Assembly (NCBI GenBank): GCA_965284565.1
Contig: OZ260100.1
Location: forward strand, 1,612,001-1,676,000
Length of the DNA: 64,000 bases
Direction of reading: 5' to 3'
DNA from: BRH-c54 sp965284565
Lineage (GTDB): Bacteria; Bacteroidota; Bacteroidia; Flavobacteriales_E; Vicingaceae
The notes beneath the pieces were generated by a model, which saw only the letters and a list, made by a program, of their open reading frames with translations, was not told the DNA's origin and made no database searches. Below, in pieces: positions 1-8,676 of the stretch. Every line of letters starts with the position of its first letter. Positions within the stretch are counted from its first letter, which is position 1. Position numbers and translations under genes: made by a program.

Positions 1-614
1 ACATCGATTTAAAACTAAAAATATTTAAAAACTTAGATGAAGCAACAGGTGCTAATACTATTCTTGCCTCAAATACTTCATCTATTTCAATAACTAAAAT
101 TGCTGCAGCAACTTCTCGTCCTGACAAAGTAATTGGCATGCATTTTATGAACCCTGTGCCTATTATGAAATTGGTAGAAATTATTAGAGGTTACTCTACT
201 TCTAACGAAGTAACCAATACCATTATGGAACTTTCTAAAAAATTAGGAAAAGTACCTGTGGAAGTTAATGATTACCCAGGTTTTGTGGCAAACAGAATTT
301 TAATGCCAATGATTAATGAAGCCATCATTACTTTGCACGAAGGTGTTGCAGGTGTTAAAGAAATTGACACAGTAATGAAATTAGGTATGGCTCATCCTAT
401 GGGACCGCTTCAGTTAGCAGATTTTATTGGTTTAGATGTTTGTTTATCAATCTTAAATGTACTTTACGAAGGCTTTGGAAACCCAAAATATGCTCCTTGT
501 CCATTATTAGTAAACATGGTTACAGCAGGGAAATTAGGTGTTAAATCTGGCGAAGGATTCTACTCTTGGACGCACGGAACAAAAGATTTAATTGTTTCTC
601 CTCAATTTAAATAA
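1..614 (+). CDS. 3-hydroxyacyl-CoA (3-hydroxybutyryl-CoA) dehydrogenase, C-terminal part
   Basis: The gene is cut by the left edge of the window; the reading frame is open from base 3. The enzyme oxidises (S)-3-hydroxyacyl-CoA to 3-oxoacyl-CoA with NAD(P) in the cytoplasm, in fatty-acid, phenylacetate or butyrate metabolism. Visible family marks are SNTSS at the end of the Rossmann domain, the catalytic histidine in GMHFMNPVPIMKLVEII, the helical-domain motif NDYPGFVANRI, and GMAHPMGPLQLADFIGLDV near the C-terminus. The roughly 200 visible residues correspond to about the last two thirds of a family member of about 290-300 residues. A terminator-like hairpin follows, so it is probably the last gene of its transcript. 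Which acyl chain it prefers cannot be read from the sequence. Confidence 0.93.
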   Translation, partial: IDLKLKIFKNLDEATGANTILASNTSSISITKIAAATSRPDKVIGMHFMNPVPIMKLVEIIRGYSTSNEVTNTIMELSKKLGKVPVEVNDYPGFVANRILMPMINEAIITLHEGVAGVKEIDTVMKLGMAHPMGPLQLADFIGLDVCLSILNVLYEGFGNPKYAPCPLLVNMVTAGKLGVKSGEGFYSWTHGTKDLIVSPQFK

Positions 615-620
615 TTGATT

Positions 621-659
621 GGAAATTTGGAATTAACTTTCTAAATTTCCATTTTTTTT
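621..659 (+). terminator. Rho-independent terminator after the hydroxyacyl-CoA dehydrogenase
   Basis: An 8-bp stem GGAAATTT (621-628) / AAATTTCC (643-650) with a 14-base loop is followed by a run of T (652-659). The stem is AT-rich, so termination may be only partial. It separates the dehydrogenase from the envelope operon that follows. Confidence 0.6.
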
Positions 660-660
660 A

Positions 661-2160
661 ATGTATTGGCAACAAAAACTGCCTAAAATGAAAAAGTCGC
701 ACAAATTTATATTGTTTTCGTTTATCGGCCCACTGGTAATGACTTTTTTTATTGCTGTTTTTGTATTGGTTATGCAATTTATTTGGCTCTACATTGATGA
801 GATGTTGGGTAAAGGACTAGAATGGTATGTACTTGCTGAACTATTTTTTTACGCCACTGCCAATGTTGTTCCTATGGCAATGCCACTAGCAATTTTACTT
901 GCTTCCATCATGACTTTTGGAAATTTGGGCGAACATTTTGAATTGGTAGCTTTTAAATCTGCAGGAATATCGCTTCAAAAAGTAATGAAACCACTTATTG
1001 TTTTTGTGTTTTTTATTAGCATTGGAGCTTTTTATTTTGCTAATAATGTTATTCCCGTTGCCAACCTAAAATTTTATTCCTTGTTGCATGATATCAGAAG
1101 TCAGAAACCGGCAATTAATATTCAACCCAATGTTTTTTACAACGAAATTGACGGATATACCATTAGGGTAAAAGATAAAATTCCTTTAGAAGATGGTAGA
1201 GAAATGCTTAAAGATGTAATGATTTATAACCATGCCAACAATAATGGCAACCGCCAAGTTACTGTTGCCGATTCAGGTATTATGAATTTATCAAAAGATA
1301 AAGCATATTTCACTATTAAACTTTATCATGGTGTAGATTATCAGGAAAAACAAGAAGATAGAAGTAACAATAGAAATTTTCCTTTAACTAGGTTTTATTT
1401 TGAAGAAAATGAATTTCAGTTTGACATAAGTGGTTTTCAGTTTAAGCGTAGTGATGAAGAAGCTTTTAAACACGATTATCGTTTACTCAACCTCAAACAA
1501 TTAATGTATAGAACAGATTCGCTACATAAATTTACTCGCGAAGAAGCTGATTTTTTAAACGAAAATGTGCATTATGCCTATTTATTTAATGATAGCATTA
1601 CAGACAAAAAAAATAAAACTTTTCTAACTCCCGCTCAAAACATACAACAACACGATTCTATTCCTCATAAAGAAGTCAACCTAAAAGAATTTAACAAACA
1701 GCAAATCAGTCAGGTTTTTGGTATTGCTATAAACAATGCCCGTACACAAAAAGGTAGAGCAGCCGCAGCTAAAATAGAAATGAACGTATTGAAAGAAACA
1801 CTTGCCAGAGTTAAAATTGAATGGCACAGAAAATTCACTTTTTCTATAGCCTGTTTAATTATGTTTTTTATAGGAGCACCCTTGGGAGCTATAGTTAGAA
1901 AAGGTGGATTAGGAATGCCTGTGGTAATTTCCATCATTTTCTTTTTAATTTATTATATCATTTCCATAACGGGAGAAAAAATGGCAAAAGAACTGATTAT
2001 TTCACCATGGTTGGGCATGTGGTTTTCTACTTTTGTATTATTTCCACTCGGCTACTTTTTTACCTATAAAGCCACTACCGATTCTGCTTTGTTTAATATT
2101 GATGCTTATACCGGGTTTTTTAAAAATATCTTTACCCGAAAGAAAAAAGAACTTAGTTAA
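661..2160 (+). CDS. LptF/LptG-family lipopolysaccharide export permease (YjgP/YjgQ)
   Basis: This is an inner-membrane permease of the LPS transport ABC complex, which with LptB2 extracts lipopolysaccharide and passes it to the periplasmic bridge. The 499 residues show the family layout: three N-terminal membrane segments (about residues 15-45, 60-85 and 105-130), a large periplasmic domain (about 135-390) and three C-terminal membrane segments (about 395-490). The N-terminal FSFIGPLVMTFFIAVFVLVM and the AIVRKGGLGMP loop are typical of Bacteroidota members. Translation may instead begin at the ATG at 688 (MKKSHKFIL), which fits the usual family start and has the favoured TAAAATG context. The first of five closely packed plus-strand genes: the next starts directly after its stop codon. 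LptF cannot be told from LptG here. Confidence 0.88.
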   Translation: MYWQQKLPKMKKSHKFILFSFIGPLVMTFFIAVFVLVMQFIWLYIDEMLGKGLEWYVLAELFFYATANVVPMAMPLAILLASIMTFGNLGEHFELVAFKSAGISLQKVMKPLIVFVFFISIGAFYFANNVIPVANLKFYSLLHDIRSQKPAINIQPNVFYNEIDGYTIRVKDKIPLEDGREMLKDVMIYNHANNNGNRQVTVADSGIMNLSKDKAYFTIKLYHGVDYQEKQEDRSNNRNFPLTRFYFEENEFQFDISGFQFKRSDEEAFKHDYRLLNLKQLMYRTDSLHKFTREEADFLNENVHYAYLFNDSITDKKNKTFLTPAQNIQQHDSIPHKEVNLKEFNKQQISQVFGIAINNARTQKGRAAAAKIEMNVLKETLARVKIEWHRKFTFSIACLIMFFIGAPLGAIVRKGGLGMPVVISIIFFLIYYIISITGEKMAKELIISPWLGMWFSTFVLFPLGYFFTYKATTDSALFNIDAYTGFFKNIFTRKKKELS

Positions 2161-3354
2161 ATGAAAATCCTTCAAATATGTCATAAACCTCCACTTCCCG
2201 CTTTTGATGGCGGAAGTAAGGCTATGCATGCATTAACAGAAGGGTTTTTAGCTAATGCTATTTCCGTTAAAATCTTAACCATTGCCACGCAAAAACATCC
2301 TTATCAACCCGAACTTTTTCCAACAGCTTATATAGAGCAAACCAACATAGAATACGCTTTTATAGATACTGCTATTAAGAAAAAAAATGCACTGGCTAAC
2401 TTGTTTAGCGGCAAGTCTTACAATATTAGTCGCTTTTACAATAAAAATTTTGAAGAGTTGATAACTGCAACACTTCAAAAAGAAAAATTTGATATTATTT
2501 TACTAGAAAGTCTTTATACCACACCTTACATTGCTGCTATTCGTAAAAGCAGTAATGCTAAAATGATTTACCGCTCGCACAATATTGAGTTTGAAATTTG
2601 GCAGCGGACAGGCAATCAAGAGAATAATGCTATCAAAAAAAAGTACCTGCATTTTTTAGCCAAACGCCTCAAAAAATACGAACAATCCATTCTCAATTTA
2701 GTTGACGGTATTGCTGCCATTACCAAAAAAGATGAAGAGCAATTATTAGCATTGGGTTGCAAAAAACCAATAACAACTGTTCCTTTTGGTATCAATCTTC
2801 ATGATTATCAGCTAAAAGAAATTCCACAAGAAAAAAAGCTATTTCATATTGGTAGTATGGATTGGATGCCCAATCAAGAAGCTATAAAATGGTTTTTGAA
2901 TGAAGTTTGGTCAGCAATTATTGCAAAAGAACCAACGGCTACTTTTCATCTTGCCGGAAAAAATATGCCTGATGAAATTATAAAGTTAGCCGCCTCCATG
3001 CAAGGAATAATTAACGAAGGAGAAGTTAAAAATGCCAATGATTTCATCAATAATAACAATATTATGGTAGTCCCGCTGTTTTCTGGAAGTGGTATGCGAA
3101 TAAAAATTATTGAAGCCATGGCATTAGGTAAAATGGTTATTGCTACTGATATTGCTTTTGAAGGAATTGCTATACAACATAAAAAAAATGGCATTATCGC
3201 TAATACCGCCAACGAATTTAAAGAAGCCATTTTAATGTGTTTAGAACACCCTGAAGTAATTAGCTCTATGGGACAAAAAGCAAGAAAAACGATTGAAGAA
3301 AATTATAACAATACAATTATAGTAAAGCATCTAATTAATTTTATAGCCAACTAA
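2161..3354 (+). CDS. GT4-family glycosyltransferase
   Basis: A 397-residue, two-domain (GT-B fold) glycosyltransferase likely to add a sugar to LPS core or surface polysaccharide at the cytoplasmic face of the inner membrane. The N-terminal acceptor domain begins with the usual MKILQICHKPPLPAFDGGSK, containing the glycine-rich loop. The C-terminal donor-binding domain holds the E-x7-E region around FSGSGMRIKIIEAMALGK, with DIAFEGI downstream. It abuts the permease stop codon and overlaps the next glycosyltransferase start by one base (TAATG), so all are probably translated from one mRNA. Donor and acceptor sugars cannot be inferred. Confidence 0.9.
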   Translation: MKILQICHKPPLPAFDGGSKAMHALTEGFLANAISVKILTIATQKHPYQPELFPTAYIEQTNIEYAFIDTAIKKKNALANLFSGKSYNISRFYNKNFEELITATLQKEKFDIILLESLYTTPYIAAIRKSSNAKMIYRSHNIEFEIWQRTGNQENNAIKKKYLHFLAKRLKKYEQSILNLVDGIAAITKKDEEQLLALGCKKPITTVPFGINLHDYQLKEIPQEKKLFHIGSMDWMPNQEAIKWFLNEVWSAIIAKEPTATFHLAGKNMPDEIIKLAASMQGIINEGEVKNANDFINNNNIMVVPLFSGSGMRIKIIEAMALGKMVIATDIAFEGIAIQHKKNGIIANTANEFKEAILMCLEHPEVISSMGQKARKTIEENYNNTIIVKHLINFIAN

Positions 3355-4532
3355 TGAAACTATTTGTACTACTTTCTCGCTTTCCCTACCCTCTAGAAAA
3401 GGGAGATAAGTTACGTGCTTTTCATCAAATAAAAGAATTATCCAAACACCACGAAATAACTTTATGTGCTTTATCCGATCAAAAAGTGGAGCAAGCATCT
3501 ATAGATAAATTACAGGAATATTGTAAGTCAATCCATGTCATCAGACTTCCTAAATGGAAAATCTATTGGAATTTATTTTGGCAATTGTTATTCACCGACA
3601 AATCCTTACAAGTAGTTTATTTTTATAATAAATCGACTCAAAAAAAGATAACAAAACTCATTCAGGAACATCAACCCGACCATATTTATGGTCAGTTAAT
3701 TCGAGTTGCCGAATACATTAAAAATATTCCCGTTCCAAAAACATTAGATTATATGGATGCCTTAGCTCGTGGAATGGAAAGAAGAATTGCTTTATCACCT
3801 TTTTATATTAAATGGTTTTTAACTACAGAAACTACTCGACTAAAACGTTACGAACATCAAATTTTTGATGCTTTTGATAACCTTACCATTATTTCTGAAC
3901 AAGATAAAAACTTAATTGTACACATAAAAAATGATGCTATCCAAATAATCCCTAATGGTGTAGATTATGAAATGTTTAAGTTTCAAGAAAATGCCGAAAA
4001 AAAATACGACCTCATATTTACAGGCAACATGGCTTACCCTCCCAACATTGACAGTGTAATTTATTTGGTAAATGAAGTTATGCCTTTAGTTTGGAAAAAA
4101 TATCCTGATATAAAGTTAGTAATTGCCGGTGCTGAACCCGATAAAAAAGTGTTGCAATTAGCATCCAAAAATGTTGAAGTAACAGGTTGGGTAAAAGATA
4201 TTACCTCTTATTATGCAGCGGCTAAAATATTTATAGCTCCTATGCAGATTGGTACAGGTTTGCAGAATAAATTATTAGAAGCTATGGCTATGAAACTGCC
4301 TTGTGTAACTTCTCAACTGGCGAATAATGCTTTAGGAGCTGAACACCAAAACTCCATATTAATTGGCAATGAACCCGAAGAATATTACGAACATATTATA
4401 TCTTTGTTGGAAAATAAAAACTTATACTATAACATTGCAACATCAGGATATGATTTTGTGAAAAAAAATTACACTTGGGAAGGGACAACTCAAAAACTGA
4501 ATGAATTGATTATAAATACTAAAAAACAATGA
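3354..4532 (+). CDS. GT4-family glycosyltransferase (exopolysaccharide/LPS type)
   Basis: A second GT-B glycosyltransferase, 392 residues. It begins MKLFVLLSRFPYPLEKGDKL, a start reminiscent of the EPS-associated sugar transferase group (Stp1-like, TIGR03087). The donor-binding half contains FTGNMAYPPNIDSV, the LVIAGAEPDKKV strand and the E-containing LQNKLLEAMAMKLPCV segment. The start overlaps the previous stop (TAATG) and its stop overlaps the dapD start (ATGA), indicating translational coupling. Two adjacent but clearly different GT4 enzymes suggest successive sugar additions on one glycan. The sugar specificity is unknown. Confidence 0.9.
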   Translation: MKLFVLLSRFPYPLEKGDKLRAFHQIKELSKHHEITLCALSDQKVEQASIDKLQEYCKSIHVIRLPKWKIYWNLFWQLLFTDKSLQVVYFYNKSTQKKITKLIQEHQPDHIYGQLIRVAEYIKNIPVPKTLDYMDALARGMERRIALSPFYIKWFLTTETTRLKRYEHQIFDAFDNLTIISEQDKNLIVHIKNDAIQIIPNGVDYEMFKFQENAEKKYDLIFTGNMAYPPNIDSVIYLVNEVMPLVWKKYPDIKLVIAGAEPDKKVLQLASKNVEVTGWVKDITSYYAAAKIFIAPMQIGTGLQNKLLEAMAMKLPCVTSQLANNALGAEHQNSILIGNEPEEYYEHIISLLENKNLYYNIATSGYDFVKKNYTWEGTTQKLNELIINTKKQ

Positions 4533-5344
4533 AAGAATTACAACAACAAATAGAAGCAGCTTGGGAAAATAGAGATTTACTAAAAGATGAAGCAACAAAA
4601 ATTGCTATCCGACAGGTAATTGAACATTTGGATAAAGGGACATTGAGAGTTGCTGAACCAAAAGGTAATGATTGGCAAGTAAACGAATGGGTAAAAAAAG
4701 CGGTAGTGCTTTATTTTCCTATCCAACAAATGAAAACCATTGAAGTTGGCCCATTTGAATTTCATGATAAGATGGAATTAAAGAAAGATTATGAAGTGTT
4801 GGGAGTTCGTGTAGTACCTCATGCCGTAGCTCGTTATGGAGCTTTTTTAGCAAAAGGTGTAATTATGATGCCTTCTTATGTAAATATTGGTGCTTTTGTA
4901 GATAGCGGAACAATGGTTGACACATGGGCAACAGTTGGTTCTTGTGCTCAAATTGGTAAAGATGTCCACTTAAGTGGTGGCGTTGGTATTGGCGGTGTTT
5001 TAGAGCCTTTACAAGCTGCTCCAGTAGTAATAGAAGATGGTTGTTTTATAGGGTCTAGATGTATAGTGGTAGAAGGTGTTAGAGTACGAAAAGAAGCTGT
5101 TTTAGGAGCAAATGTAGTACTTACAAAGTCAACAAAAATTATTGATGTAAGCGGAGATACTCCTATTGAATATAAAGGCGAAGTACCAGAAAGAGCCGTG
5201 GTAATTCCTGGTTCTTACACCAAAGAATTTCCTGCGGGAAAATTTAATGTGCCTTGTGCCTTAATTATAGGGAAAAGAAAAGCTAGTACTGATTTAAAAA
5301 CATCTCTTAACAATGCCTTAAGAGAATATGATGTAGCAGTTTAA
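4529..5344 (+). CDS. dapD: 2,3,4,5-tetrahydropyridine-2,6-dicarboxylate N-succinyltransferase
   Basis: DapD transfers succinyl from succinyl-CoA to tetrahydrodipicolinate in the diaminopimelate/lysine pathway, which supplies the peptidoglycan cross-link. The length, 271 residues, is normal. An N-terminal helical domain (residues 1-100) is followed by a left-handed beta helix of hexapeptide repeats (about 105-235), seen in VNIGAFVDSGTMVDTWATVG, IGKDVHLSGGVGIGGVLEP and IEDGCFIGSRCIVVEGVRV. It is embedded in the envelope glycan operon with an ATGA overlap on its left side and 11 bases to the next gene. Confidence 0.96.
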   Translation: MKELQQQIEAAWENRDLLKDEATKIAIRQVIEHLDKGTLRVAEPKGNDWQVNEWVKKAVVLYFPIQQMKTIEVGPFEFHDKMELKKDYEVLGVRVVPHAVARYGAFLAKGVIMMPSYVNIGAFVDSGTMVDTWATVGSCAQIGKDVHLSGGVGIGGVLEPLQAAPVVIEDGCFIGSRCIVVEGVRVRKEAVLGANVVLTKSTKIIDVSGDTPIEYKGEVPERAVVIPGSYTKEFPAGKFNVPCALIIGKRKASTDLKTSLNNALREYDVAV

Positions 5345-5355
5345 GTATTGATATT

Positions 5356-6339
5356 TTGAAAAAGTTTTTAATCATACAAACCGCCTATATTGGAGATGTT
5401 ATCTTAGCCACTTCCATAGTGGAGAAATTGCACCAAGCATTGCCTGATAGTCAGATAGATTTTTTGCTTAGAAAAGGCAATGAAAGTTTGCTCGAAAATC
5501 ATCCTATTATTAACGAAGTAATCATTTGGAATAAGCATGATAAAAAATATGATAGCCTGAAAAGAATCACTAAACAGGTTCATCAACATAAATACGATGT
5601 GGTTATCAACTTACAACGATTTGCTTCTAGTGGATTAATTACTGCTTTTTCGGGAGCTAAACTTAAAATAGGTTTTGCTAAAAATCCCTTGTCTTTTTCT
5701 TTTAATCAAAAATTTCCACATAAAATTGGTGATGGTACGCATGAAATTGAACGAAATCACCAACTTATAAAAGCTTTTACAGATAATACTCTCGCCATGC
5801 CTAAGCTTTACCCTAGTAACAACGATTATTTGGCTGTGGAAAGCTATAAAAAAGAAAAGTACGTTTGTATGGCACCAACTTCCGTTTGGTTTACGAAACA
5901 ATTGCCAAAAGAAAAATGGGCAGAATTAATCAATAACATACCCGATAATTATCAAATTTATTTATTGGGAAGTCCTGCAGATGCTGCAGCTTGCGATGAA
6001 ATAAAAACATTGGGTAAAAATAATAAAGTAGTGAATTTAGCAGGAAAACTTTCATTACTAGAATCGGCAGCTTTGATGCAAACAGCACAAATGAATTATG
6101 TAAATGATTCTGCTCCACTACATATTGCTTCTGCTATGAATGCTCCTACTACTGCTTTTTTCTGTTCTACTATTCCTGCTTTTGGGTTTGGTCCTTTAGC
6201 TAAAAATGCCAAAACCATTGAAGTAACAGAAAAACTTACTTGCCGACCATGTGGTTTACATGGAAAAATTGAATGTCCCGAAGGGCATTTTAAATGTGGC
6301 TTTGATATTGAAATAAAAAAGCTAGAAAATATTATCTAG
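5356..6339 (+). CDS. GT9-family glycosyltransferase (ADP-heptose:LPS heptosyltransferase-like)
   Basis: A 327-residue GT9 enzyme, expected to add heptose or a related sugar to the LPS core at the inner membrane. It starts with TTG at 5356, just after dapD. The N-terminus KKFLIIQTAYIGDVILATSI carries the GDV/ILATP-like acceptor motif of the family. The donor domain has VCMAPTSVWFTKQLP and ends in NYVNDSAPLHIASAMNAPT, with the conserved (N)DSAPLH(I)A segment. A late cluster, LTCRPCGLHGKIECPEGHFKC, has four cysteines, as in many Bacteroidota GT9 proteins, and might bind a metal. Last gene of the operon: its stop codon lies inside a terminator hairpin. Confidence 0.88.
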   Translation: MKKFLIIQTAYIGDVILATSIVEKLHQALPDSQIDFLLRKGNESLLENHPIINEVIIWNKHDKKYDSLKRITKQVHQHKYDVVINLQRFASSGLITAFSGAKLKIGFAKNPLSFSFNQKFPHKIGDGTHEIERNHQLIKAFTDNTLAMPKLYPSNNDYLAVESYKKEKYVCMAPTSVWFTKQLPKEKWAELINNIPDNYQIYLLGSPADAAACDEIKTLGKNNKVVNLAGKLSLLESAALMQTAQMNYVNDSAPLHIASAMNAPTTAFFCSTIPAFGFGPLAKNAKTIEVTEKLTCRPCGLHGKIECPEGHFKCGFDIEIKKLENII

Positions 6340-6345
6340 CTTTTG
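6317..6345. terminator. Bidirectional terminator hairpin between GT9 and queG
   Basis: A perfect 10-bp inverted repeat AAAAGCTAGA (6317-6326) / TCTAGCTTTT (6335-6344) with an 8-base loop, A-rich on one side and T-rich on the other. It covers the TAG stop of the GT9 gene (6337-6339) and lies between two convergent genes, so it could serve both strands. Confidence 0.6.
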
Positions 6346-6372
6346 GATTTTTAAGTGTTGACTATATAAGCT

Positions 6373-7320
6373 TTAACTGTTGTTTTTTGTTTTTGCAACT
6401 GCCTCAATATTTCTTTTTAATCCACTAAATTTGGTTCTTTTTACGGCAGATTTTTTAAAAATTTCATTAAAAATATCTTGTGTAATTTCTTCCCATTCTT
6501 TTTTGCTGTAGTTCAATAATTTATTGTTAGGAGTGAAAAGTGGTTCTTGATGAGGTTTTGAAAACCTGTTCCAAGGGCAAACATCCTGACAAATATCGCA
6601 ACCAAAAATCCAATCATTAAAGTTTTTAGTCTGTTCTTTTGGAAGTAATTCTTCTTTTAACTCTATGGTAAAATAGGAGATGCATTTGCTTCCGTCAATA
6701 ATATTATTGGGTAAAATAGCTTCTGTAGGGCAAGCATCAATACAAGCGGTGCAAGAGCCGCAATAATCTTTTATAGGAGAGTCATATTGCAATTCTACAT
6801 CTAAAATAATTTCTGCTAAGAAGAAAAAAGAGCCTTGTTCTTTATTGATTAGCATGGTGTTTTTTCCTACCCAACCTAATCCGCTTTTTTTTGCCCAAGC
6901 TCTTTCTAAAATTGGTGCTGAGTCGGTAAAAATACGAGCATTAATTTCTCCAAATTCATCAATTAGTAGTCGTAAAAAAGTTTTAAGTTTATCTTTTATA
7001 ATAAAATGATAATCTTGTCCGTAAGCGTATTTACTGATTTGAAAGCTGTCTTTTCGTTGTTCTTTTTCAGGGAAATAATTGTACATTAATGAAATAACTG
7101 ACTTGCTTCCTTCTACCAATTTGGTAGGATCGAGTCGTTTTTCAAAATGATTTTCCATGTACTGCATGCTGCCGTGCATGTTGTTGGAAAGCCATTTTTC
7201 AAGTCGTGGAGCTTCTTCTTCTAAAAATTCAGCTTTAGCAATACCACAAAAAGAAAAGCCTAATTCTGTAGCTTTTTGTTTGATGAATTGGGTGTTTTTT
7301 TGAGTTGCATTTTGGGTCAA
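6373..7320 (-). CDS. queG: Epoxyqueuosine reductase
   Basis: QueG reduces epoxyqueuosine to queuosine at the wobble position of GUN-anticodon tRNAs, using cobalamin and two [4Fe-4S] clusters, in the cytoplasm. The 315 residues match the family. Visible are RIFTDSAPILERAWAKKSGL, which holds the conserved aspartate and active-site loop, the first ferredoxin motif CGSCTACIDACPTEAI and the second, CDICQDVCPWN. It is the third gene of a compact minus-strand operon, 4 bases after the lipoprotein gene. Like methylmalonyl-CoA mutase in this window it depends on cobalamin. Confidence 0.95.
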   Translation of the reverse strand: MTQNATQKNTQFIKQKATELGFSFCGIAKAEFLEEEAPRLEKWLSNNMHGSMQYMENHFEKRLDPTKLVEGSKSVISLMYNYFPEKEQRKDSFQISKYAYGQDYHFIIKDKLKTFLRLLIDEFGEINARIFTDSAPILERAWAKKSGLGWVGKNTMLINKEQGSFFFLAEIILDVELQYDSPIKDYCGSCTACIDACPTEAILPNNIIDGSKCISYFTIELKEELLPKEQTKNFNDWIFGCDICQDVCPWNRFSKPHQEPLFTPNNKLLNYSKKEWEEITQDIFNEIFKKSAVKRTKFSGLKRNIEAVAKTKNNS

Positions 7321-7324
7321 AATG

Positions 7325-8098
7325 TTAGCTGTTTTGGTTCAGTAAAAATGTGCGTTCTCCTGAATCATTAAAAGGTCCTGGAATTAAATTTCCTGCTTTA
7401 TCAATTAATTCTATACGAATAGTATTTTCGTTTTGGGTTAAACCTCCAATTTGATAAGAAGCCCATTTATCAATAATTAAAGTGATAGTGTTGTTAATGG
7501 TAACTTTTACCTTGTTGCCGTTTTCGCTTAGCGAAGTATTTACCAAACAAAAGTCTAAAATAGCAATGTTGTTTTGAGGTAAGTAATAGAATAAATGAGC
7601 TTGTTTTTCATCAAAAAGTGCTTCATCATTTAAAATGATATTTTTAAGTAAGGTTGCATTGTTGGTCTTAATGCCTAAGTTGTTTTCATCACTTAAAAAA
7701 GCTAAGAAAACATTGTTGCCTGATAAAAATTCTTGTTCTATTTTAGTGTTAGAGTGGGTGGCAATGGTGTAATTGTTTTGAATGGTAGTGATGTTATAAT
7801 TTTGGTTGTTTTCAATGTTAAATTGAAGCAAGTTGATGCCTTCTTTAAAAGAAGTGTTAGTCAATGTTAAGGAACTTTCTTTGTCGTTATTGTTTGGTTT
7901 TATTTCGGTAAGCGTAATCCCATCAGCAGAAAATGTGGCAATATCAGTGTCTACTTTTTGTTCAATAATTAAAGATGTTTCGTTGTTTTTTATAGAGGAA
8001 GATACTTCATCAGAACTTTCTTCTTTATTGCTATTATTAGTGTTACAAGCAAAAAAGGATAATAAAATTATAAGAGAAAACGTTTTAAATCGCATCAT
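7325..8098 (-). CDS. Lipoprotein of unknown function
   Basis: A 257-residue protein with an N-terminal lipoprotein signal (MMRFKTFSLIILLSFFAC; the lipobox cysteine is residue 18). An Asn/Ser/Glu-rich linker (about 19-45) and a predicted all-beta body follow. I recognise no domain. The start is set by the signal peptide. It lies between the biotin carrier gene (6 bases upstream) and queG (4 bases downstream), so it is co-transcribed with them, but the neighbours give no clear functional hint. An internal duplication is suggested by two NLLQFNIENN / NIAILDFCLVN-like beta stretches; I am not sure of it. Confidence 0.75.
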   Translation of the reverse strand: MMRFKTFSLIILLSFFACNTNNSNKEESSDEVSSSIKNNETSLIIEQKVDTDIATFSADGITLTEIKPNNNDKESSLTLTNTSFKEGINLLQFNIENNQNYNITTIQNNYTIATHSNTKIEQEFLSGNNVFLAFLSDENNLGIKTNNATLLKNIILNDEALFDEKQAHLFYYLPQNNIAILDFCLVNTSLSENGNKVKVTINNTITLIIDKWASYQIGGLTQNENTIRIELIDKAGNLIPGPFNDSGERTFLLNQNS

Positions 8099-8104
8099 AT
8101 AAAA

Positions 8105-8608
8105 TTATTCAAAATTGAGTAATAGTTGATTTTTTTCTACTGCCTGACTAGTTTTAACGGCAATACTTTTTATAACACCATCGGTTGGTGATTTAATAAC
8201 ATTTTCCATTTTCATGGCTTCTAAAATTAGTAAAGCATCACCTTTTTTCACTTCTTTTCCAACTTCCACATCAATAGAAAGCACTAATCCCGGCATAGGA
8301 GCTTTTAAATCGCTCACTTTGGTAACCAATAAATTATCCATTCCTAAACTATGTAATAGGTCGTCAAATTTATCTTTCAACTGAAATTTGTACTTTAAGC
8401 CATTAATCTTTACGAAAACAGTTTTCTCTTCGGGGTTAAGTTTTAGAAGCTCTAGATTGTGTGATTTATTGTCTTTTATAATATGAAAAAGGTTGTTTTT
8501 TATCTTTTTTACATCCCAATTAAAAGGGATCCCATCAATTGTTCCTGATGATGCATTTTTATCAAATTCAACATTAAATTCTCTTTTGTTTTCGCTTATT
8601 ACCTTCAT
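8105..8608 (-). CDS. Biotin carboxyl carrier protein (biotin/lipoyl attachment domain)
   Basis: A 167-residue carrier protein. The C-terminal biotinyl domain (about residues 95-167) shows LKAPMPGLVLSIDVEVGKEV and the biotinylation site EAMKMENVI, where the lysine carries biotin. The N-terminal 90 residues form the beta-rich extension typical of carrier subunits of propionyl-/methylcrotonyl-type acyl-CoA carboxylases in Bacteroidota. With a methylmalonyl-CoA mutase elsewhere in the window, propionyl-CoA carboxylation is a reasonable guess, but no carboxylase subunits lie nearby. It leads a three-gene operon (carrier, lipoprotein, queG) and has a TATTTTTG promoter element upstream. Confidence 0.88.
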   Translation of the reverse strand: MKVISENKREFNVEFDKNASSGTIDGIPFNWDVKKIKNNLFHIIKDNKSHNLELLKLNPEEKTVFVKINGLKYKFQLKDKFDDLLHSLGMDNLLVTKVSDLKAPMPGLVLSIDVEVGKEVKKGDALLILEAMKMENVIKSPTDGVIKSIAVKTSQAVEKNQLLLNFE

Positions 8609-8647
8609 TTAAACTCCTAATTTAGCAGATTAATATTTTTTAGAACA

Positions 8648-8655
8648 CAAAAATA
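8648..8655 (-). promoter_or_regulatory. Bacteroidota-type -7 element for the biotin carrier operon
   Basis: On the minus strand TATTTTTG matches TAnnTTTG exactly, 40 bases upstream of the start codon at 8608. No clear TTTG -33 partner is visible, because that position falls at the start of the divergent hydrolase gene. Confidence 0.4.
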
Positions 8656-8676
8656 ACAATAATAATCACTTATAAA

